Below are positions 1 through 4,263 of a stretch of 5,535 nt of DNA, piece by piece. The notes under the pieces are model-generated. The model saw only the letters and a list, made by a program, of their open reading frames with translations. It did no database searches and had not been told where the DNA came from. Origin of the DNA: Candidatus Cloacimonadota bacterium (GTDB taxonomy: Bacteria; Cloacimonadota; Cloacimonadia; JGIOTU-2); the NCBI GenBank assembly GCA_014384665.1, contig JACNFI010000092.1, positions 1-5,535 on the forward strand, read 5' to 3'. The first letter of the stretch is position 1. Each line of letters opens with the position of its first letter. The position numbers were made by a program, and so were the translations under genes.

Positions 1-2
1 AA

Positions 3-1109
3 AAAGGTTTCGGGAAAGTGATAGAAGATGCAGAAAATTTGGTTAAGAAATTTGCTAAAGCAGGAGATTATGAAAAAGAAAATAATGTGTCATACAATGA
101 TAAATTTGGAGTTGCTACAGCTCAAGTTTCTGGGTGGCAAGGTGCAAAAGTTACCCATAATGCAATGAAACGAATTGCTGAAAGTGCTGAAACAGATGAA
201 CCTTGCTTTGTTCCGTCAGAATTCATCTCCGTCGTCGCTCTTACTGATAATTATGTTTACAATGGCGATCTTATGGCAACACTAACAATGGCAGAAAACA
301 TAATGAAAGGCTCAAAATTTTGCAGCACTAATTTGATTGGCATACCTCAACCTGAAAGCAGGTTTTTGGAGCTTGAAAAAGTAACAGGTAAGAAGTTTGA
401 ACGAACAGACATCGGAAATGGTTTATCTCAACTGATATTAAAAAATCAAGGAACTTTCTTTGGAAATTTCGGTGGAATAGAAGTTGCAAATGATAATCAT
501 CTTGTTTATCTTGATGGAATTACAAGAACAGCACTTGCAACAGGTGCAGATTTTTTTCTAAACCCGAGTTGGAGCACAATAGTTGCAGTTTGTTATTATG
601 GACGAGATATTCCCAATCTATACATTAAAATTTCTATGCTGCTCGCAACGCAAAATCTGATGCAGTTCAGAATGCTTCTGAATATTATGAAAGAATACCT
701 TCGCGATGATATGACCTCTCCACTTTATGAGATTAATTTGGGTAATGGGATGACGGCTGAAACCTTTATCCGATGTGCAAAAGAAATGAAAGAAAGCGGT
801 ATCAAGGGTGTTAGCCTATGTGCTCATATTTACATTAATCCTGACCTTGGAATAGAAGGTTTTAATTGGACAGAAAATATGCATAAAGTTTTAGAAAGTG
901 GAACTGATATGACTTTCAAATATGAAAGCGACGGAACCAGTAGAGAAATGGATACAATGGAGACATATTTCCTCCCTGAAGATGAGCGAGAAGCAAATGC
1001 TGAAAAAATTGGTGATGTGATTTTCTATAAAGCTCTGCGAGCATCCAAAGATGGAAGAGATATGATGAGAAAAGGTATTAGAGTAAGATTTGGGGGAAGT
1101 TCGTATTAA
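3..1109 (+). CDS. Unidentified large soluble protein, 5' end outside window
   Basis: I do not recognise this family and assign no function. The frame is open from the first complete codon (Lys-Gly-Phe-Gly-Lys precede a GTG at 18), and no clear ribosome binding site is correctly spaced before that GTG, so I read the gene as entering from upstream. About 368 residues are visible, ending Gly-Gly-Ser-Ser-Tyr at a TAA. No signal peptide or transmembrane segment is visible, so it is probably cytoplasmic. The visible part mixes acidic helices with beta-rich, glycine-containing stretches (FFGNFGGIEV; YEINLGNGMTAETF) and a Cys-Ala-His segment (GVSLCAHIYINPDLG). An alternating alpha/beta fold such as a barrel is possible but is a guess. 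Codon usage looks native and no frameshift is seen. It is separated from the next gene by a repeat-rich gap, so it is unlikely to share an operon with it. That it is coding is near certain; its role is unknown. Confidence 0.85.
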   Translation, partial: KGFGKVIEDAENLVKKFAKAGDYEKENNVSYNDKFGVATAQVSGWQGAKVTHNAMKRIAESAETDEPCFVPSEFISVVALTDNYVYNGDLMATLTMAENIMKGSKFCSTNLIGIPQPESRFLELEKVTGKKFERTDIGNGLSQLILKNQGTFFGNFGGIEVANDNHLVYLDGITRTALATGADFFLNPSWSTIVAVCYYGRDIPNLYIKISMLLATQNLMQFRMLLNIMKEYLRDDMTSPLYEINLGNGMTAETFIRCAKEMKESGIKGVSLCAHIYINPDLGIEGFNWTENMHKVLESGTDMTFKYESDGTSREMDTMETYFLPEDEREANAEKIGDVIFYKALRASKDGRDMMRKGIRVRFGGSSY

Positions 1110-1111
1110 TT

Positions 1112-1174
1112 GAATCGGTTGAATCGGTTGAATCGGTTGAATTAGTTGAATTAGTTGAATTGGTTGAATTGGTT
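1112..1174. repeat. 9-bp tandem repeat (minisatellite), 7 copies
   Basis: Seven uninterrupted 9-bp units begin 3 bp after the stop codon of the first gene. Variants are grouped in blocks: GAATCGGTT three times (1112-1138), GAATTAGTT twice (1139-1156), GAATTGGTT twice (1157-1174). A partial unit (GAATTAGT) follows at 1185-1192. The block order suggests duplication of already diverged units by replication slippage. The unit resembles the ATTGAAATGGTT half of the hairpins at 2121-2136 and 2749-2764, so it may have expanded from one; that is inference. It lies outside any supported gene. Confidence 0.9.
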
Positions 1175-1315
1175 ATATAGTGTTGAATTAGTAAATAAAT
1201 TTACGGAAAGGGATTTTATTAATATTTCATTAAAATGGTTGTTTCGTTCTATTTTACCAAGATTAAAATTATGGGCTTCTAAATGATATGAAATAATGAA
1301 TTCAAAAGAAATTCA

Positions 1316-1379
1316 CAAATGTTTACTCATACATTTGCGAAAATTCCCGCCAGTAGGTTGACAAGCAAAACTTTCGCAA
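1316..1379. repeat. Two overlapping, mutually exclusive inverted repeats
   Basis: The first is CAAATGT (1316-1322) with ACATTTG (1331-1337), an 8-nt loop between. The second is TTGCGAAA (1335-1342) with TTTCGCAA (1372-1379), 29 nt apart. They share 1335-1337, so both cannot form fully at once. The second also competes with the small hairpin at 1369-1383 just before the nucleotidyltransferase start. This is probably remnant repeat structure; a regulatory role is possible but unsupported. Confidence 0.55.
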
Positions 1380-1390
1380 GGTTCTAAAAT
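1358..1390 (+). promoter_or_regulatory. Possible sigma70-like promoter for the NTase gene
   Basis: A perfect -35 hexamer TTGACA lies at 1358-1363 and a -10-like TAAAAT at 1385-1390, directly before the ATG at 1396. The 21-bp spacing is longer than the usual 16-18 bp, and the -10 position would give a near leaderless transcript. The lack of a well-placed Shine-Dalgarno before this ATG fits that, but the match could be chance in AT-rich DNA. Confidence 0.25.
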
Positions 1391-1395
1391 AATTT

Positions 1396-1872
1396 ATGTT
1401 AAATCAATTTAAAGAATTCATTAAAGTTCTGAAAGTTCTTGATAAATATAATGTGGAGTATATTCTAATTGGAGGTGTTGCTGTAATACTTCACGGCATT
1501 GAAAGATTAACCAGAGACATAGACATTTTTGTAAAAATGAATCCAAAGAATATTAAAAAACTTCGCGAGGCGTTATATTGTGTTTTTAATGATTCCTCAA
1601 TTGAAGAAATTAATTTGAATGAGTTGAAAAAATATCCTGTTATTAGATATGGAACTCCAGCTGGCTTTAATATTGATATTATTACACATATAGGTAAGGT
1701 TTTTGGATTTGAAGATCTGGAATTTGAAATTATAGAATTTCAAGGGATTAAAATTAAGATTGCAACTCCGGAAACATTATATAAACTAAAGAAAGACACT
1801 TTACGATATAGAGATAAAGGTGATGCAATATTCTTGAAAGAACTTATAAAAAAGAAGAAAGATTCTGAATAA
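1396..1872 (+). CDS. Minimal nucleotidyltransferase, AbiEii/MNT-like
   Basis: The 158-aa protein has the core of the DNA polymerase beta-type nucleotidyltransferase fold: GGVAVILHG (Gly26-Gly27), then TRDIDIFV with metal-binding Asp41 and Asp43, then a third Asp94 in FNIDII. The C-terminal TPETLYKLKKDTLRYRDKGDA segment is typical of AbiEii-like and related stand-alone NTases. Such proteins transfer NMP from NTP to a protein, tRNA or small molecule, and several are toxins or antitoxins; the substrate here is unknown. No membrane segments are seen. The ATG at 1396 is the first start in frame that keeps the whole fold; only a weak AAGG lies 14 nt upstream. The gene precedes a 77-aa gene by 23 bp, probably in one transcript. 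Hand-counted blocks are about 30-33% GC against 40% in a block of the aminotransferase, consistent with transfer. The family call is strong; the toxin or antitoxin role is inference. Confidence 0.85.
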   Translation: MLNQFKEFIKVLKVLDKYNVEYILIGGVAVILHGIERLTRDIDIFVKMNPKNIKKLREALYCVFNDSSIEEINLNELKKYPVIRYGTPAGFNIDIITHIGKVFGFEDLEFEIIEFQGIKIKIATPETLYKLKKDTLRYRDKGDAIFLKELIKKKKDSE

Positions 1873-1895
1873 GATAAAAATGAAAGAGATATTAT

Positions 1896-2129
1896 ATGCC
1901 GATTTATAAGTACAAAACTTTTAAGGAAGCAGAAAGAGCTCTTTGGAATTTCCATACGGATGAAGCATATTATGAAAAAGTAGCTGAACTCTGGGAATTT
2001 GCTAATAAACTATCACCGATAAAATATCCAAAAGGAATGTTCAAATTCAAAAATATAGAAGAAGCTAATAAACATAGAGAAAAATTTGAACTTGCTTATG
2101 CAAAAAATTTCAAAAATAGAAACCATTGA
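1896..2129 (+). CDS. Small hypothetical protein paired with the NTase
   Basis: This 77-aa soluble protein starts 23 bp after the nucleotidyltransferase stop, with a purine-rich GAAAGAG (1882-1888) spaced 7 nt from the ATG. It is rich in aromatic and charged residues. Two similar helical stretches, YKTFKEAERALWNF (residues 6-19) and FKNIEEANKHREKF (51-64), share a K..xEA......F pattern, suggesting an internal duplication or a two-helix arrangement. I recall similar small proteins encoded beside nucleotidyltransferases, so it may be the NTase's partner (cofactor, antitoxin or target), but I cannot name a family and see no catalytic motif. It has no HEPN-type R-x4-6-H signature that I can see. 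The last codons (Asn-His-stop) lie inside a palindromic repeat shared with the transposase gene, so the native C-terminus may have been altered by repeat insertion. Confidence 0.72.
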   Translation: MPIYKYKTFKEAERALWNFHTDEAYYEKVAELWEFANKLSPIKYPKGMFKFKNIEEANKHREKFELAYAKNFKNRNH

Positions 2130-2142
2130 AATGGTTCATTGT
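2119..2142. repeat. Hairpin repeat C, first copy, containing a stop codon
   Basis: AACCAT (2121-2126) pairs with ATGGTT (2131-2136) around a TGAA loop. The TGA at 2127-2129 is the stop of the 77-aa gene. Eighteen nt starting GAAACC (2119-2136) are identical to 2747-2764, and the match extends to 24 nt with one mismatch. It is the left boundary of the first palindromic module. The stem is AT-rich with no U-tract, so it is not a standard intrinsic terminator. Confidence 0.85.
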
Positions 2143-2162
2143 GTGAGTTTGGTTTACTCATT

Positions 2163-2253
2163 ACCCACTCCCCGATTAGATCGGGGATGAAACTGTGGGT
2201 TTCTGAAAACAGAAAAAATGATTTCAAAAGAAGCCCATAACTTCAGTTATGGG
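2163..2253. repeat. REPIN left of the transposase gene
   Basis: Two REP-like hairpins stand in inverted orientation. The first has outer stem ACCCAC (2163-2168)/GTGGGT (2195-2200) and tail TTCTGAAAA; nested in it is a separate stem TCCCCGAT (2169-2176)/ATCGGGGA (2180-2187). The second is CCCATAAC (2234-2241)/GTTATGGG (2246-2253) preceded by GAAG. GGGTTTC (2197-2203) and GAAGCCC (2230-2236) are the facing ends and can pair with one G-T. This matches the known REPIN layout: two inverted REPs, mobilised in trans by a RAYT transposase. The CCCATAAC-TTCA-GTTATGGG hairpin also resembles subterminal hairpins of IS200/IS605 elements. Confidence 0.8.
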
Positions 2254-2279
2254 AATAAAATGCCGACCCAAGCACACTG

Positions 2280-2302
2280 AACCGTTTTAACGGTTTCTAA
2301 AG
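2280..2302. repeat. Hairpin repeat D, first copy, abutting the RBS
   Basis: AACCGTT (2280-2286), TT, AACGGTT (2289-2295) form a perfect 7-bp stem. It lies exactly 26 nt after the REPIN and is the right boundary of the module. The 14-nt word AACGGTTTCTAAAG (2289-2302) recurs exactly at 3008-3021, also just before a gene start. The stem resembles hairpin C except for its central bases. In mRNA it would sit only 3 nt before the transposase ribosome binding site and could influence initiation. Confidence 0.8.
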
Positions 2303-2305
2303 GAG
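2299..2305 (+). promoter_or_regulatory. Ribosome binding site of the transposase gene
   Basis: AAAGGAG, 8 nt before the ATG at 2314, is the strongest Shine-Dalgarno in the window. Its first four bases belong to the repeated word AACGGTTTCTAAAG, so the repeat contributes part of the signal. Confidence 0.75.
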
Positions 2306-2313
2306 AATTAACA

Positions 2314-2757
2314 ATGTCGCATTCTCTAACAAGAATCTGGATACATGCAGTCTGGAGCACAAAAGACAGATTCCCATTCTTGAAGATAGAAGAACGGATA
2401 AAGATAGTTGACCATTTAAAAGCAAAGTTAGAAGAATCTGAATGCGGTGTTAGGATTATCAATGGCACAGAAGATCACTTACACGCCTTGTTTCTCTTAA
2501 ACCAGAATGAATCCATAAAAGATATAATGAAAAATATCAAAGGTGAATCATCTCATTGGATAAACGAAAATGATTTTTATAAAGATAAATTCTCCTGGCA
2601 AATTGGTTATGGAGCGTTTTCGGTTAGTGAATCAATTGTAAAGGATGTTGAACAATACATAAGAAATCAACAAGAGCATCATAGAAAAATGTCATTTCAA
2701 GAAGAATGGGATTTGTTGATGAAAAAACATAATATCATTGTTTCTGGAAACCATTGA
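2314..2757 (+). CDS. REP-associated tyrosine transposase (RAYT), IS200-like Y1/HUH family
   Basis: The 147-aa protein is a single Y1_Tnp domain. It has the HUH metal-binding motif as DHLHAL (His55, His57), with the N-terminal WIHAVWSTKDRFPFL strand typical of the family. The probable catalytic tyrosine is Tyr115 in VEQYIRNQQEHH, where the downstream Gln119 and His122-His123 are also family-typical. Such enzymes cut single-stranded DNA at hairpin-marked sites through a 5'-phosphotyrosine link and move or maintain REP/REPIN sequences. The length is normal for IS200 TnpA/RAYT, and no tnpB is present. The ATG at 2314 follows AAAGGAG by 8 nt. REPINs flank the gene on both sides, which supports RAYT over plain IS200. 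The key residues are intact, so the enzyme may be active. The last codons (Gly-Asn-His-stop) lie in hairpin repeat C. Family membership is secure; the RAYT subgroup rests on the flanking repeats. Confidence 0.93.
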   Translation: MSHSLTRIWIHAVWSTKDRFPFLKIEERIKIVDHLKAKLEESECGVRIINGTEDHLHALFLLNQNESIKDIMKNIKGESSHWINENDFYKDKFSWQIGYGAFSVSESIVKDVEQYIRNQQEHHRKMSFQEEWDLLMKKHNIIVSGNH

Positions 2758-2770
2758 AATGGTTAATTGT
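2747..2770. repeat. Hairpin repeat C, second copy, containing a stop codon
   Basis: AACCAT (2749-2754)/ATGGTT (2759-2764) around TGAA, identical over 18 nt to 2119-2136. The TGA at 2755-2757 ends the transposase. It is the left boundary of the second module, 26 nt before the REPIN. Confidence 0.85.
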
Positions 2771-2790
2771 AATTTATTGTTAATTGGTTA

Positions 2791-2900
2791 CCCATAGTTG
2801 AAACTATGGGCTTCTAAATAATTCAATATTTTGTAAAGAAGCCCACATCCCCAATTAAGCCCGTTCCTGACGAGCTCAGGAATTGGGGATCATTTGTGGG
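2791..2900. repeat. REPIN right of the transposase gene, with nested palindromes
   Basis: The first REP is CCCATAGTT (2791-2799)/AACTATGGG (2802-2810) followed by CTTCTAAAT. The second, inverted, has outer stem CCCACA (2842-2847)/TGTGGG (2895-2900). Inside it are two further stems: ATCCCCAATT (2847-2856)/AATTGGGGAT (2881-2890) and TTCCTGA (2864-2870)/TCAGGAA (2876-2882, sharing two bases with the previous arm). GGGCTTC (2808-2814) and GAAGCCC (2838-2844) are perfect inverted facing ends, 23 nt apart. As single-stranded DNA or RNA this would fold strongly. It could slow readthrough from the transposase into the aminotransferase operon, though it lacks a terminator T-tract. Confidence 0.8.
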
Positions 2901-2925
2901 TTAATAAAAGAAACCGAAAATATTA

Positions 2926-3021
2926 AAACCGTTTCACCTGTCCCGCTTGCCCTGTGAAATTTATTCCTATTTCACCGGGGTTAAATATATATCTTCATTT
3001 AACTGGGAACGGTTTCTAAAG
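2926..3021. repeat. Hairpin repeat D, second copy, split by a 74-nt insertion
   Basis: AAACCGTT (2926-2933) and AACGGTTT (3008-3015) are exact reverse complements separated by 74 nt, where the first copy has only 2 nt between its 7-bp arms. The right arm continues as AACGGTTTCTAAAG, identical to 2289-2302. The insert contains TTTCACC (2932-2938, overlapping the left arm), GTGAAAT (2954-2960) and TTTCACC (2970-2976), so the middle element can pair with either flank. An open frame reads through it into the aminotransferase from TTG 2947, but I regard that as chance. Confidence 0.7.
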
Positions 3022-3026
3022 AAAGG
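3021..3026 (+). promoter_or_regulatory. Ribosome binding site fixing the aminotransferase start
   Basis: GAAAGG, 7 nt before ATG 3034, supports this start over the in-frame TTG at 2947. The TTG would add 29 residues translated from repeat DNA, and it has no upstream Shine-Dalgarno. Confidence 0.7.
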
Positions 3027-3033
3027 AAAAAAT

Positions 3034-4254
3034 ATGATTAAAAACTGGTTTTCACAATTTTCCGATAATTTGAAAGAATACGGTGGATATTCCATCGGGA
3101 AGCTCTTTGCTCTTTTGAGCGACCCGGAAATTATTTCTTTAGCAGGTGGTTTGCCATCACCGGAAATGTTCCTAAAAGACGGAATGAGAACAGCTTCCAA
3201 AAATCGTCTTCAAGATAATATTGAAACAATTATGCAATATACAAATATAAAAGGTGAGAGCGACCTGACTAAGGCAGTAATCAAATTTTTGGAAAGAGAT
3301 AACATCCATATTTCAGAAGAAAATATCGTGATAACATCTTCCGGTCAGCATGGACTGGACTTAACAGGACGGCTTTTTCTAAATCCAGGAGATGTGGTTA
3401 TGATAGACCGTCCAACTTTTGCTGGAGCAATCGTAGCTTTCCAACTTCAGCGACCTGAATTTATTGGTTTTGATATTGAAGATGACGGACCTGATGTTGA
3501 TTCTTACGGGAAGAAAATAGAAAAACTGCAAAAACAGGATAAAAAGCCAAAATTTATTTATGTTGTGCCGGATTTTCAAAATCCATCAGGCATAACAACA
3601 AGTTTTGAAAAGCGGAAAGCACTTTTAGACATCAGTTATAAATATGATATTCCTATTGTAGAAGATAGTCCTTATCGTGATTTGAGATATCACGGAAAAA
3701 CGATTCCATCAATTTTTGAGTTGGCTCAGAAGCATGACTATTCAAATGTTATTGGGCTTTATACTTTTTCCAAACTATTCTGCCCCGGCATCCGTGTTGG
3801 TTTTAACATTGGACCAAAAGAAGTGATTGAAAAAATGACCAATATCAAAGAAGGAAATGTGCTTAATACACCGAAATACAATCAGGATATGTGCACTGCA
3901 TTTTTAACTGAAATGGATATGGAGACACATCTTGAAAAATGTAGGAATTATTATAGCGAAAAACTCAATATCTTCTTAAAAACGATGGAAAAATATTTTC
4001 CACCTGAAATGGGTGTAACATGGACAAAGCCTGAAGGCGGACTTTTCCTCTGGGTTACAGTTCCAGAGCATATTGATACTTACAAGTTATTCTATGAGGC
4101 ACTTAAATTCAAGGTTGCATTTGTTCCGGGAAGTGCATTTTATGGTGAAAATCCAGGTAAAAATCATATGCGAATAAATTTTTCTTTTGCTTCCAAAGAA
4201 CAGCTTGCAGAAGCAGTAAAACGTCTGTCCAAATGTATAAAAAATTATATTTAG
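3034..4254 (+). CDS. PLP-dependent aminotransferase, class I/II, LysN/2-aminoadipate-like
   Basis: This 406-aa fold-type I enzyme would move an amino group between an amino acid and a 2-oxo acid in the cytoplasm. The N-terminal part (about residues 20-45) has IGKLFALLSDPEIISLAGGLPSPEMF, typical of the LysN/Aro8/MocR-related aminotransferases. Active-site features are complete: Asn183 in PDFQNPSG, Asp211 and Tyr214 in EDSPYRDLRY, the PLP-binding Lys247 in TFSKLFCPGIRVG, and the carboxylate-binding Arg380 in HMRINFSFAS. Length is normal for a stand-alone enzyme; there is no GntR DNA-binding domain, so it is not a MocR regulator. Candidate substrates are 2-aminoadipate, aromatic, branched-chain amino acids or glutamate; the sequence alone does not decide. 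It is the first gene of a tight operon, 9 bp before the SDR gene, and its leader is formed by a repeat module. Enzyme class is near certain; substrate is unknown. Confidence 0.93.
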   Translation: MIKNWFSQFSDNLKEYGGYSIGKLFALLSDPEIISLAGGLPSPEMFLKDGMRTASKNRLQDNIETIMQYTNIKGESDLTKAVIKFLERDNIHISEENIVITSSGQHGLDLTGRLFLNPGDVVMIDRPTFAGAIVAFQLQRPEFIGFDIEDDGPDVDSYGKKIEKLQKQDKKPKFIYVVPDFQNPSGITTSFEKRKALLDISYKYDIPIVEDSPYRDLRYHGKTIPSIFELAQKHDYSNVIGLYTFSKLFCPGIRVGFNIGPKEVIEKMTNIKEGNVLNTPKYNQDMCTAFLTEMDMETHLEKCRNYYSEKLNIFLKTMEKYFPPEMGVTWTKPEGGLFLWVTVPEHIDTYKLFYEALKFKVAFVPGSAFYGENPGKNHMRINFSFASKEQLAEAVKRLSKCIKNYI

Positions 4255-4263
4255 AGGAATACT

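Larger units (their letters stand above)
1228..1390. repeat. Decayed palindromic module (C-REPIN-D type) before the NTase gene
   Basis: This intergenic stretch has counterparts, in order, of the four hairpins of the intact modules at 2119-2302 and 2747-3021. CATTAAAATGGTT (1228-1240) differs by one base from CATTGAAATGGTT at 2752-2764. A REP-like hairpin with an eroded left arm (from 1256) ends in TATGGGCTTCTAAAT (1270-1284), identical over 15 nt to 2805-2819. An inverted REP-like unit (about 1308-1341) has the hairpin CAAATGT/ACATTTG. The last hairpin, AACTTT-CGC-AAGGTT (1369-1383), continues into CTAAAAT like the intact right-end hairpins. The spacing between the inverted REP and the last hairpin is about 27 nt, against 26 in both intact copies. 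Homology is inferred from order, spacing and short matches; the stems are mostly degenerate. Confidence 0.6.
2119..3021 (+). mobile_element. RAYT gene with flanking palindromic modules
   Basis: The transposase gene lies between two modules of one design: hairpin C, 26-27 nt, REPIN, 26 nt, hairpin D. The first is 2119-2302; the second, 2747-3021, has a 74-nt insertion in its D hairpin. The borders of the unit that actually moves are uncertain: it might be the RAYT gene plus one module, or each REPIN alone with RAYT acting in trans. No target-site duplication is expected, since Y1 transposases do not make one. I treat the whole block as a probable composite mobile region. Confidence 0.6.

Noticed and set aside
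18..20. GTG as true start of the first gene
   Set aside because: The frame stays open to the window edge and no properly spaced ribosome binding site is seen; a gene entering from upstream is more likely.
1112..1192. CRISPR-like array
   Set aside because: The units are contiguous 9-mers without spacers.
1213..1236. ATTTTA/TAAAAT inverted repeat
   Set aside because: Six A/T pairs in an AT-rich gap are not distinguishable from chance.
2163..2253. Rho-independent terminator after the 77-aa gene
   Set aside because: The GC-rich stems are not followed by a T-run, and REP features explain them better.
1740..2468. Minus-strand open frames opposite the NTase, 77-aa and transposase genes
   Set aside because: Low-complexity Phe/Ser/Leu-rich translations typical of the complement of AT-rich genes.
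2163..2810. Complete IS200 element with exact ends
   Set aside because: The hairpins at 2234-2253 and 2791-2810 resemble IS200/IS605 ends, but the flanking inverted REPs and repeated modules fit a REPIN/RAYT better, and exact cleavage sites cannot be defined.
2926..3021. Metabolite riboswitch in the aminotransferase leader
   Set aside because: The structure matches a split repeat, and no known riboswitch core was recognised.
2947..3033. TTG start giving a 29-residue N-terminal extension of the aminotransferase
   Set aside because: The extension is translated from inserted repeat DNA and has no Shine-Dalgarno; ATG 3034 has GAAAGG 7 nt upstream and gives the normal family length.
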